A stretch of DNA of 64,000 nt from positions 1 through 64,000 of the forward strand of contig JAKQCX010000035.1 in assembly GCA_029558905.1 (NCBI GenBank). Reading direction: 5' to 3'. The DNA comes from Pseudomonadota bacterium (lineage in GTDB: Bacteria; Pseudomonadota; Gammaproteobacteria; Burkholderiales; Thiobacillaceae). Made by a program: the position numbers and the translations under genes. Every line of letters begins with the position of its first letter. The stretch's first letter is position 1. The notes under the pieces are model-generated. The model ran no database searches. It saw only the letters and a list, made by a program, of their open reading frames with translations, and was not told where the DNA came from. This document shows positions 33,998-42,595 of this stretch, one piece after another.

Positions 33998-36160
33998 ATG
34001 CAGGCGTTCTCCCAGGCACATCCATCCCAGCCCGCCCGGGTGAGCCTGCTCATCGTGGATGACGAACCGCGTTACCTGGACAGCACCCGCCTGCTCCTGA
34101 CCCCCGTGGTGGACGGCATCGATACCGCCCTCGACGGTGCGCAGGCCTACGCCAGACTCGAACAACGGCTGTATGACCTGGCGCTGCTGGACCTGCACCT
34201 GCCGGACACCACCGGCCACGACATCATGGCCTGGCTGCGCATCCACCAGCCCCAGTGCCGTGTCATCATCACCAGCGGCGATGACCACATCGAGGCCGCC
34301 ATCCAGTCCCTGCGCCTGGGTGCCTACGACTACCTGCGCAAGCCCTATGAGCCGGAAGAGCTCATCCAGACCCTGCGCAACGTGGTGGGACGCATCCATC
34401 TGGAGCGCGACAACCGGCGCCTGCAACAGCAGATCGAGCATTCGGAGGAGTGGTATCGCCTGCTGGTGAACAACTCCCCGGACATCATCTACACCCTCGA
34501 TGCCCGGGGCAGCTTCACCTTTCTCAACGAGAGCGTGCGCCGTACTCTGGGCTACAGTCCGGAGGAACTCATCGGCCAGGACTATCTGGTACTGGTGCCG
34601 CCCGGCGAGATCGACCATGTGCGCCACCGCTTCAACGACCGGCGCACCGGAAATCGGGCCACGCGCAACTATGAAATGCGTCTGCGGCGCAAGGACGACC
34701 TGCTCACCAAGCTGTCGCCGCACGCGATCGACAATCAGGTCATCGTCGAACTCTCGGCCATGGGCATGTATCGCGCCCAGCCCGACGGGGACGAGGAGTT
34801 CCTGGGTACCTACGGTGTGGCCCGGGATGTGAGCGAGCGCAAGCAGGCCGAGGCCACCATCACCTTCCAGGCCTACCACGACCAGCTCACCAGCCTGCCC
34901 AACCGTACCCTGTTCCATGATCGCCTGGGGCAGGCCATGGTGCAGGCCAAGCGCCATGCCCAGAACATGGCCATCATGTTCCTGGACCTGGACCGCTTCA
35001 AGGTGGTCAACGACACCCTGGGCCACCCCATCGGCGACAGCCTGCTGCAGGCCGTGGCCCAGCGCTTGAAGGCCTGCCTGCGGGAAGGCGACACCCTGTC
35101 CCGCATCGGCGGCGACGAGTTCATGCTGCTGCTGCCCCTGATCCACTCGCGCGAGAACGTTATCTTCATCGCCGAGAAGATCCTGTCGGCCCTGAAGACC
35201 CCCTTCAACATCGAGGGCCACGAGATCTTCATCGGCGTGAGCATCGGCATCGCCCTCTACCCGGAGGACGGCGACAACCGCGAGACCCTGATCAAGCACG
35301 CCGACATCGCCATGTACCACGCCAAGGACCATGGCCGGAACAACTTCAAGTTCTTCACCCACGCGCTGAACAAGGCCCTGAGCGGCCGCCTGTCGGTCGA
35401 GAACGACATGCGCCGCGCCCTGCAGGAAGGACAGTTCCAGGTCTACTACCAACCTCAGGTGGATATCGAGTCCCGGCGCATCCGCGGCATGGAGGCCCTC
35501 ATCCGCTGGCAGCATCCGCGCCGCGGCCTGGTGCTGCCGGATGATTTCATCTCCATCGCCGAGGACTGCGGCCTCATCAACCCCATCAGCGACTGGGTGC
35601 TGGGCTCCATCTGCCGTCAGGCCAACCTCTGGGCCGCCAGTCGCCTGCCCATCCCCACCCTGGCGGTGAACGTCTCGCCCCGTCAGATCGAGCATCCCCA
35701 CTTCGTGGACCGCTTCATGGAGATCCTGCTGGGGGGCTGCGCGCGCAGCGACGCCATCGAGGTGGAAATCACCGAGAGCGCCCTCATGCGCGACGTGGAC
35801 GGCGCCATAGGCAAGCTGCGCAAGCTGGCCGATCAGGGCGTGAACATTTCCATCGACGACTTCGGCACGGGCTACTCCTCCCTCTCCTATCTCAAGAAGC
35901 TGCCCATCCACACCTTGAAGATCGATCGCAGCTTCGTGCAAGACCTGTTCCGCCACCAGAGTGGCGCCACCATCGTCGCCGGCATCGCCGCCATGGCCAA
36001 GGGCCTGAAGCTCCACGTGGTGGCCGAGGGCGTGGAGACCGAGGAGCAACTGAACTACCTGCGGGAGCTGGGTTGTGATGCCTACCAGGGCTTCTATTTC
36101 AGCCACCCTGTGGATGCCGGCAAGGCGACCGAGATCCTCAGCGCCCAGCTCCCGGGCTGA
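33998..36160 (+). CDS. Response regulator REC-PAS-GGDEF-EAL
   Basis: The 720-residue protein has a receiver (phospho-acceptor Asp65 in 'ALLDLHLPDT'), a PAS domain (about residues 150-285), an intact diguanylate cyclase signature 'GGDEF' (371-375) and an EAL phosphodiesterase domain with E499-A-L and 'DDFGTGYSSLSYLKKLP'. Both catalytic halves look capable, so the net effect on c-di-GMP cannot be told. It follows the HDOD-like kinase, which is its likely phosphodonor. Start chosen at 33998, directly before the receiver. Confidence 0.93.
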   Translation: MQAFSQAHPSQPARVSLLIVDDEPRYLDSTRLLLTPVVDGIDTALDGAQAYARLEQRLYDLALLDLHLPDTTGHDIMAWLRIHQPQCRVIITSGDDHIEAAIQSLRLGAYDYLRKPYEPEELIQTLRNVVGRIHLERDNRRLQQQIEHSEEWYRLLVNNSPDIIYTLDARGSFTFLNESVRRTLGYSPEELIGQDYLVLVPPGEIDHVRHRFNDRRTGNRATRNYEMRLRRKDDLLTKLSPHAIDNQVIVELSAMGMYRAQPDGDEEFLGTYGVARDVSERKQAEATITFQAYHDQLTSLPNRTLFHDRLGQAMVQAKRHAQNMAIMFLDLDRFKVVNDTLGHPIGDSLLQAVAQRLKACLREGDTLSRIGGDEFMLLLPLIHSRENVIFIAEKILSALKTPFNIEGHEIFIGVSIGIALYPEDGDNRETLIKHADIAMYHAKDHGRNNFKFFTHALNKALSGRLSVENDMRRALQEGQFQVYYQPQVDIESRRIRGMEALIRWQHPRRGLVLPDDFISIAEDCGLINPISDWVLGSICRQANLWAASRLPIPTLAVNVSPRQIEHPHFVDRFMEILLGGCARSDAIEVEITESALMRDVDGAIGKLRKLADQGVNISIDDFGTGYSSLSYLKKLPIHTLKIDRSFVQDLFRHQSGATIVAGIAAMAKGLKLHVVAEGVETEEQLNYLRELGCDAYQGFYFSHPVDAGKATEILSAQLPG

Positions 36161-36248
36161 CCCATCCGACCAGCCTTGGGCAAACGGCCCGGTCTGGTTA
36201 AGCTCCCCGCTCTCGTCGCCCACGATCGCCGCCTTCCGCCATCCCGCC

Positions 36249-38045
36249 ATGGCCCTTGAACACCTGCAGCCCGATTCCCCGGGACCCCGCATCACCCTGA
36301 GCCAGTGGCGTGCCGCCCTGGCCCTGTTTCCCTACGTATGGCAGTACAAGGGCCGGGTGATGGCCGCCTTTGCCCTGCTGCTGGGCGCCAAGCTGGCCAA
36401 CGTCTCCGTGCCCCTGATCCTGAAGGACATCGTCGATGGCCTGGAACACCCGGACACGCATCTGCTGCTCCCCACCTTTCTCATCCTCCTCTACGGTCTG
36501 CTGCGCTTCGGCAACACCGCTTTCACCGAGCTCCGCGACGCCCTCTTCGCCCGGGTACTGCAGCGCGCCATGCGCGGCGTGATCCACGACGTGTTCCGCA
36601 AGCTGCACGCCCAGTCCCTGCGCTATCACCTGGAACGGCGCACCGGTGGCGTGGCGGCGGAGATCGACCGGGGCGGGCGTTCCATCCGCTTTCTCATCAA
36701 TTTCTCGCTGTTCAACATTGCCCCCACCCTGCTGGAGATCCTCATGGTGGCCGGGGTGCTGTTCGCCAAGTACGACCCCTGGTTCGGCGGCATCACCCTC
36801 ATGACCCTGGGGGTGTACATCTCCTTTACCGTGACGGTGACCAACTGGCGGCTGCGGCATCGCCGCGCCATGAACGAGACCGATGCACTGGCCCAGGCCC
36901 GGGCCGTGGACAGCCTGCTCAACTACGAGACGGTGAAGTACTTCGGCAACGAGGCCTACGAGGCGCGGCGCCTGCGGCAGGATCTCAGGGCGGCGGAAGA
37001 CGCGGCGGTGCGCTCGGAGATATCGCTGGCCTGGCTCAACGGCGGTCAGGCCTTCATCATCGCCTGCGGCGTCACCGCCATGATGGCCCTGGCGGCCCAG
37101 GGGGTGGCCAGCAAGACCATGACCATCGGTGATCTGGTGCTGGTGAACGCCTACCTGCTCCAGCTCTTCATCCCCCTGAACTTCCTGGGCACGGTGTACC
37201 GCGAGATCCGCAACGCGCTGACGGACATGGAGAAGCTGTTCGGCATCCTGCACCGGGCGCCGGAGATCGTGGACGCGGTCGATGCCAAGCCCCTGCAAGT
37301 CAGCCGTGGCGAGGTGCGCTTCGAGGCGGTGCGCTTCGCCTACGATCCCCGCCGGCCCATCCTGCAAGACATCGGCTTCACCATCCCGGCCGGGCGCAAG
37401 CTGGCGGTGGTGGGCAGCAGCGGCGCGGGCAAATCCACCCTCTCCCGTCTGCTGTTCCGATTCTATGACGTCAGCGGCGGGCGCATCCTCATCGACGGCC
37501 AGGACATCCGCCAGGTCACGCAGGCCTCCCTGCGCGCGGCCATCGGCATGGTCCCCCAGGACACCGTGCTGTTCAACGACAGCCTCTACCACAACCTGGC
37601 CTACGGCCGCCCCGAAGCGCGCCGGGATGAGGTGATGGCGGCGGCCCGCGCCGCACACCTGGATGGCTTCATCGCTACCCTGCCCGACGGGTACGAGACG
37701 GTAGTGGGGGAACGCGGCCTGAAACTGTCCGGTGGCGAGAAGCAGCGCGTGGCCATCGCCCGCGCCATCCTCAAGAACCCGCCCATCCTGGTGTTCGACG
37801 AGGCCACATCCTCCCTGGACACGCCCACGGAAAAGGCCATCCAGGCAGAATTGACGCGCATTTCGCAAGACCGCACCACCCTGGTCATCGCACACCGCCT
37901 CTCCACGGTGGTGGATGCGGACGAGATCCTGGTGCTGGATGCCGGCCGTATCGTCGAACGCGGCAGCCATGCGGCACTGCTGGCACGCAACGGACACTAC
38001 GCCAGCATGTGGCGCCTGCAGCAGCACGCGCGGCAGGAGACCTGA
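36249..38045 (+). CDS. Atm1-type ABC exporter
   Basis: The 598-residue half-transporter has six membrane helices (residues 35-320) and an ATPase with Walker A 'GSSGAGKST' (near 389), 'LSGGEKQRVAIARA' signature and 'VFDEATSSLD' Walker B. The membrane part has 'LNYETVKYFGNEAYE' and 'LNFLGTVYREIRNALTDMEKLF', which are hallmarks of the Atm1/HMT1 group that exports glutathione-type sulfur or metal compounds. The frame is open upstream; ATG at 36249 fits the family N-terminus. Confidence 0.92.
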   Translation: MALEHLQPDSPGPRITLSQWRAALALFPYVWQYKGRVMAAFALLLGAKLANVSVPLILKDIVDGLEHPDTHLLLPTFLILLYGLLRFGNTAFTELRDALFARVLQRAMRGVIHDVFRKLHAQSLRYHLERRTGGVAAEIDRGGRSIRFLINFSLFNIAPTLLEILMVAGVLFAKYDPWFGGITLMTLGVYISFTVTVTNWRLRHRRAMNETDALAQARAVDSLLNYETVKYFGNEAYEARRLRQDLRAAEDAAVRSEISLAWLNGGQAFIIACGVTAMMALAAQGVASKTMTIGDLVLVNAYLLQLFIPLNFLGTVYREIRNALTDMEKLFGILHRAPEIVDAVDAKPLQVSRGEVRFEAVRFAYDPRRPILQDIGFTIPAGRKLAVVGSSGAGKSTLSRLLFRFYDVSGGRILIDGQDIRQVTQASLRAAIGMVPQDTVLFNDSLYHNLAYGRPEARRDEVMAAARAAHLDGFIATLPDGYETVVGERGLKLSGGEKQRVAIARAILKNPPILVFDEATSSLDTPTEKAIQAELTRISQDRTTLVIAHRLSTVVDADEILVLDAGRIVERGSHAALLARNGHYASMWRLQQHARQET

Positions 38046-38072
38046 ACCGCCTGCACGGGACCGGCGCCAGGC

Positions 38073-38927
38073 TCAGGGCCGGCGCCCCTCCACCCAGGTC
38101 AGCATGTCCAGGTAGGCCTGCTGGCTGCCGGGCTCGAAACCGTCGATACCGATCTGTCCGAGGATGGCCTTGCCCCTGGAGGTCTTGTCCAGGGCCAGGA
38201 AGGCGGCTCGCAGCTGGTCCGCCACGGCCGCATCCACCCTGGGGGAGACGATGATGGACCAGTAGGGCAGCTTTCCCCGGGTATAGAGCAAGCGGCCCCC
38301 ATTCTTCTCCCAATCCCGGCCCACCCTGGAATAGGAGATCACCACCCCGGCATCGGCCAGCCCCTGCCGCACGGCATAGCCCACGGCCTCCTGGCGGTTC
38401 ATGTACTGCACCCGTTCCGCTCTGGGGTCGATGCCCGCGTCCCGCAGGATCGCCAGGCCCAGGGCGGTGGGATAGGCCAGGCTGTCGGGAAAGACGGTGA
38501 AGCGGCCGTGCAGGTCCTGGAGGGACTTGAGGGGGGAATCCCGGCGCACGATGAAATGCACGCGGGATTCACCCCTGGCCGCGACCAGCAGACGGTAGCC
38601 CTGGTCACGCATGGCCCGCGCAGCGATGTGGCTGGGTCGCACCAGCAGCACGTCATAGCGCTGACGCTGCACGTTGCGCACCAGGATGGGCAGGATATTG
38701 GAGGTCTCGATCTTCACGGGCCGGTGCACGGCGCTGGAGAGGTAGGCCGCCAGATCGGCATACTTGTCCCGCCGGAACAGGGCGTCACTGGCGCTGGAGG
38801 TGCCTTCGTTGACGGCGAACAGCAGGTCGCGGGCGGCCCGTGCCGGAGTGGCCAGGACGCAGGACAGCAGGGCCAGTGCCAGACCAAGGCAAGCGCGGCG
38901 GACGCGGACACGCGGGGCGATGGACAT
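38073..38927 (-). CDS. PhnD-like periplasmic substrate-binding protein
   Basis: The 284-residue protein has a signal peptide ('LALALLSCVLATPARA') and a PhnD/SsuA2-type periplasmic fold: 'RDKYADLAAYLSSAVHRPVKIETSN', 'YDVLLVRPSHIAARAMRDQGYRLLV', 'FPDSLAYPTALGLAILRDAGIDP'. A strong GAGGAGG lies 7 nt before ATG at 38927. No ABC transporter partner is adjacent, so ligand and role (phosphonate, phosphate or sensing) are unknown. It converges on the Atm1-type gene and diverges from ubiC. Confidence 0.85.
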   Translation of the reverse strand: MSIAPRVRVRRACLGLALALLSCVLATPARAARDLLFAVNEGTSSASDALFRRDKYADLAAYLSSAVHRPVKIETSNILPILVRNVQRQRYDVLLVRPSHIAARAMRDQGYRLLVAARGESRVHFIVRRDSPLKSLQDLHGRFTVFPDSLAYPTALGLAILRDAGIDPRAERVQYMNRQEAVGYAVRQGLADAGVVISYSRVGRDWEKNGGRLLYTRGKLPYWSIIVSPRVDAAVADQLRAAFLALDKTSRGKAILGQIGIDGFEPGSQQAYLDMLTWVEGRRP

Positions 38928-39072
38928 GCGGCCTCCTCGGCAGATCGATCGGGACCGATTATCGCTCAGACGGCTCCCCGCGCCGCACGGGAGCGGGGCG
39001 CATCCCGGTCTCGAGCCGGTGGATGGCATAATTCGTGCTGCCCGTATGTTCCCTGCCACCCGCCCCGCAGCC

Positions 39073-39594
39073 ATGTATCCCTGGCAAGCCCAACTCACCC
39101 AGGCCAGCCCCTATGCCGGCTGGCTGCAGGTGCCCGGATCCCTGACGCACGCCCTGATGCGGCGCTGCCCGAAGTTCAACGTGCTGCGCCTTTGTCAGGA
39201 CCTGGATCTCCCGCACGCCGATGAGGTCGAGGCGCTGGCGTTGGTGCCCGGCCAGCAGGCCATGGTGCGCGAGGTCCTGCTGCGCTGCGCCGATATCCCC
39301 CTGGTGTTCGCGCACAGCGTGATCCCCAGCGGCGGCCTGCGGGGTCCTTGGAAGCAACTGACGGACCTGGGCAGCCGCCCCCTGGGGGCGGCCCTGTTTG
39401 CCGATCCGCGCATCCATCGCCACCCCCTGGAATTCAAGCGCGTGGACCGGGAGCATCCCCTGCACGCCAAGGCCGGCGTGCACCTCGGACAGCCACCCGC
39501 CAACCTGTGGGCACGGCGTTCCCTGTTCACGCTGGAAGACCAGCCCATCCTGGTCACGGAAGTGTTCTTACCCGAGGTGTTGAACCTGCCATGA
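39073..39594 (+). CDS. ubiC: Chorismate lyase UbiC
   Basis: The 173-residue enzyme removes pyruvate from chorismate to give 4-hydroxybenzoate for ubiquinone. Motifs: '[11 protein letters not shown]', '[21 protein letters not shown]' and '[18 protein letters not shown]', with '[24 protein letters not shown]' at the C-terminus. Length is normal. ubiA follows with a 4-nt overlap (ATGA), the classic ubiCA operon. Confidence 0.95.
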   Translation: MYPWQAQLTQASPYAGWLQVPGSLTHALMRRCPKFNVLRLCQDLDLPHADEVEALALVPGQQAMVREVLLRCADIPLVFAHSVIPSGGLRGPWKQLTDLGSRPLGAALFADPRIHRHPLEFKRVDREHPLHAKAGVHLGQPPANLWARRSLFTLEDQPILVTEVFLPEVLNLP

Positions 39595-40454
39595 CGCTCA
39601 CCGAACGCCTGAACGAATATGAAAAATTGATGCGCCTGGACAAGCCCATCGGCATCCTGCTTCTGGCCTGGCCCACCCTGTGGGCCCTGTGGCTGTCCGG
39701 CTTCGGTGCGCCGGACTGGGAGGTGCTGTGGGTCTTTGTCCTGGGCGTGATCCTCATGCGTTCCGCCGGCTGCGTGGTGAACGACTACGCAGACCGGCAC
39801 TTCGATGTACACGTGGCGCGCACCCGGGACCGCCCCCTGGCGGCCCGGCGCGTCAGCGAGAAAGAGGCCCTGCTGCTGGCGGCTGGCCTGGCCCTGCTGG
39901 CCTTCCTGCTCATCCTGCCCCTGCGGAACCGGTTGCTCATCGAGCTGTCCTTCGCCGCCGTCTTCCTGGCCGCCTCCTACCCCTTCACCAAGCGCTTCCT
40001 GGCCATCCCCCAGGCCTACCTGGGCATCGCCTTCGGCTTCGGCATCCCCATGGCCTTCGCAGCGCACCTGCAGGCCGTGCCCGGCATTGCCTGGATACTG
40101 CTGCTGGCCAACGTGTTCTGGGCCATGGCCTACGACACCGAGTACGCCATGGTGGACCGGGAAGACGACCTGAAGATCGGCATCAGGACCTCGGCCATCA
40201 CCTTCGGCCGCTTCGATGTACTGGCGGTGATGGCGTGCTACGCGGTGACCCTGGCCCTGCTGGCCTGGGTGGGGCGGCAGATGCAGCTGGCCTGGCCGTG
40301 GTACCTGGGCCTGGGGGTGGCCGCCGGCATCGCTACCTACCACTACACCCTCATCCGCGCGCGCCAGCCGGACTCCTGCTTCAAGGCCTTTCTACACAAC
40401 AACTGGTTCGGGGCGGTGGTGTTCGCCGGTCTGGTGGCCAGCTATCACGTCTAG
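39591..40454 (+). CDS. ubiA: 4-hydroxybenzoate octaprenyltransferase UbiA
   Basis: The 287-residue membrane enzyme attaches the prenyl tail to 4-hydroxybenzoate. It has the two Asp-rich motifs: 'NDYADRHFD' and '[10 protein letters not shown]', and about eight membrane helices. '[21 protein letters not shown]' is the usual N-terminus. It overlaps ubiC by 4 nt and a third gene starts 16 bp downstream. Confidence 0.97.
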   Translation: MTLTERLNEYEKLMRLDKPIGILLLAWPTLWALWLSGFGAPDWEVLWVFVLGVILMRSAGCVVNDYADRHFDVHVARTRDRPLAARRVSEKEALLLAAGLALLAFLLILPLRNRLLIELSFAAVFLAASYPFTKRFLAIPQAYLGIAFGFGIPMAFAAHLQAVPGIAWILLLANVFWAMAYDTEYAMVDREDDLKIGIRTSAITFGRFDVLAVMACYAVTLALLAWVGRQMQLAWPWYLGLGVAAGIATYHYTLIRARQPDSCFKAFLHNNWFGAVVFAGLVASYHV

Positions 40455-40470
40455 CCGTCCCGGATCGCGC

Positions 40471-41814
40471 ATGCACACCCCACACGATATCCAACAGGCC
40501 CTGGAATTCGCCTTCGCGCGGCAATTCGCCCTGCTTGACAGCCTGTCCACGCAGCAGCTGGCACCGCCCTATCACCCGGGCATCAATCCCCCCTTGTGGG
40601 AAGGCGGGCACACGGCCTACTTCTACGAGTTCTTTCTGCTGCGCCCCTGGCTGGGACAGCCACCCCTCATGCCCGGCCTGGACCCGGTATGGGACTCCTT
40701 CGATATCGACCATGAGGACCGCTGGACGCCCGGCGTGGTACCGGAGCGGACGGCCACCCTGGCCTACATGCGGGCGGTACGCGAGCACATGCTGGAATGC
40801 CTGGCGACACGCCCGCTGACCGCTGGTGACCGCTACCGCTACCGCTATGCCATCGCACATCAGCACATGCACATCGAGTCCATGATCTGGGCGCGTCAGA
40901 CCCTGGGTTATCCGCCACCTCCGTTCGCTACCCTGGAACACGACCTGCCCGCCGCCGCACCCATGCCAGGAGGCGACGTGGAGGTTCCCGCCGGACGCTA
41001 CCGCATCGGCATGCACATCTCCGGTCCGGCCGCAGACCAGGCGGACGAGGACTTCGCCTTCGACTGCGAGAAACCCGGCTTCGACCTGGACCTGCCCGCC
41101 TTTCGCATCGGTCGCGCCCTGGTCAGCAATGGCGAGTTCCTGCGCTTCGTCGAGGCCGGCGGCTATGACGACCCCAAGTGGTGGAGCTGGGGGGGGCGAA
41201 AATGGCGCCGGGCCCTGGCCCCCAGGGACCCCGATCCGACCCGGCCCGACGCGCCCGCGTCCGTCACCTGTCCCATCTACTGGCGCAGGGCCGACGATGG
41301 ATGGCAGGAACGCCGTTTCGACCGCTGGCTGCCGCTGGATCCCGAGGCCCCGGTCCTGCATGTGAGTTACTGGGAAGCGGAGGCCTGGTGCAACTGGGCC
41401 GGGCGGCGTCTGCCCACGGAGTTCGAATGGGAGGTCGCCGCCCTGGCGCGGTCGGCCGGCGCAGGCCGGCAGCGTTATCCCTGGGGTGACCGCATGCATG
41501 CGCAGCGTGTGGACATGGATGCGGCCCGGCCGCGGCGCGTGCCGGTCAGCGCCATGGCGGCCGGCGACAGCCCCTTGGGCTGCCGTCAGATGCTGGGCAC
41601 CGCCTGGGAATGGACCGCCAGCCAGTTCCTGCCCTATGCCGGCTTCACGCATGACATGTATCCCTACATGTCCACCCTGCAGTTCGGCTATCACAAGACC
41701 ACCCGGGGTGGTTCCTGGGCCACCTCGTCCGAGATCATCCGCGCCACCTACCGCCAGGCCTATCTGCCACAGCGTCGGGACGTGTTCGTGGGCTTCCGCA
41801 CCTGCGCCCGATAG
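40471..41814 (+). CDS. EgtB/SenA-family sulfoxide (selenoxide) synthase-like protein
   Basis: The 447-residue protein has an N-terminal DinB-like domain and a C-terminal FGE-fold domain, the EgtB/OvoA/SenA layout. Likely iron ligands are His47 in 'PPLWEGGHTAYFYEF' and H130/H134 in 'HQHMHIES' (HxxxHxE), in the position of the EgtB 'HExQH' box. The FGE part has 'PVLHVSYWEAEAWCNWAGRRLPTEFEWE' and 'GTAWEWTASQF'. EgtB joins trimethylhistidine and a cysteine thiol; SenA uses selenosugars. No egtD, senB or ovoA-like partner is in the window, so substrate is unknown. It follows ubiA after 16 bp. Confidence 0.75.
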   Translation: MHTPHDIQQALEFAFARQFALLDSLSTQQLAPPYHPGINPPLWEGGHTAYFYEFFLLRPWLGQPPLMPGLDPVWDSFDIDHEDRWTPGVVPERTATLAYMRAVREHMLECLATRPLTAGDRYRYRYAIAHQHMHIESMIWARQTLGYPPPPFATLEHDLPAAAPMPGGDVEVPAGRYRIGMHISGPAADQADEDFAFDCEKPGFDLDLPAFRIGRALVSNGEFLRFVEAGGYDDPKWWSWGGRKWRRALAPRDPDPTRPDAPASVTCPIYWRRADDGWQERRFDRWLPLDPEAPVLHVSYWEAEAWCNWAGRRLPTEFEWEVAALARSAGAGRQRYPWGDRMHAQRVDMDAARPRRVPVSAMAAGDSPLGCRQMLGTAWEWTASQFLPYAGFTHDMYPYMSTLQFGYHKTTRGGSWATSSEIIRATYRQAYLPQRRDVFVGFRTCAR

Positions 41815-41836
41815 GCGGAGCCGGTGACACGGGGTT

Positions 41837-41870
41837 CCGGCCAACCCCCGCTTCAGGGGGTGCTGGCCGG
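41837..41870. terminator. Bidirectional hairpin between convergent genes
   Basis: Arms CCGGCCA (41837-41843) and TGGCCGG (41864-41870) enclose a second inner stem, ACCCCC/GGGGGT. The hairpin lies between the convergent EgtB/SenA-like and DedA genes. There is no long T-run, so termination is inferred from position. Confidence 0.5.
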
Positions 41871-41893
41871 GCGCGCGCGGAATGGCCCCATGC

Positions 41894-42454
41894 TCATGCG
41901 CCACGCGCCGCATGGCGGCGATACAGCCAGTGCGCCAGCAGGGCCAGCGCGATCAAGCCGCCGGCCAGCCAGTGTTCATAGCGGTGCAGATGGGCGTCGT
42001 AGCGCGAGATGAGACTGCCAAAGGCCCAACCCAGGCCGGCCACCAGAGGCGCCCACAACAGGGCGGAAAGCAGGTTGAGCAGCAGAAAGTGGCCGGCGTG
42101 CAGCCTGCTCATGCCGACGGCGACGGGCAGCGCGCTGCGCAATCCCCAGGCAAAGCGCATGGCCAGGACCGCCGTGGCCGGATAACGCGCGATGAGACCC
42201 AAGGCCGTGCGCATGCGCGCGGCCAGACCGGGGCGACGCGCCAGCAGCCACCTCCCATGCCGCCGGCCCAGCCAGAACCAGGCCTGGTCGCCCAGCATCG
42301 CGCCCAGACCGGCCACGGACACCACGGCGGCGAAATCCAGGTAGCCCCGATGCGCGGCATAACCCGCCACGAGCAGTACGGACTCCCCCTCCAGCACGCT
42401 GCCGGCGAAGACGGCCCACAGCCCATATTGACTCACCAGGGTCGCTACATCCAT
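41894..42454 (-). CDS. DedA-family membrane protein
   Basis: The 186-residue protein has about four to five membrane segments and the DedA/SNARE-associated pattern: 'YGLWAVFAGSVLEGESVLLVAGYAAHRG', 'VAGLGAMLGDQAWFWLGRRHGRWLL', and 'MRFAWGLRSALPVAVGMSRL'. Family members are thought to flip lipid carriers such as undecaprenyl phosphate. It is short but complete. The next gene is divergent. Confidence 0.88.
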   Translation of the reverse strand: MDVATLVSQYGLWAVFAGSVLEGESVLLVAGYAAHRGYLDFAAVVSVAGLGAMLGDQAWFWLGRRHGRWLLARRPGLAARMRTALGLIARYPATAVLAMRFAWGLRSALPVAVGMSRLHAGHFLLLNLLSALLWAPLVAGLGWAFGSLISRYDAHLHRYEHWLAGGLIALALLAHWLYRRHAARGA

Positions 42455-42595
42455 GCCGGGATTGTATGCCGCACTTCGACGGCGCGGGCACGGGTGGGGG
42501 CATCGGCTAGACTGGGTACAGCACCTCCCCTGAACCCCCGGCGCATCCAGACCCGATACCATGGCCCGAACGACTCATACCCCCAGTGAGCGCAC

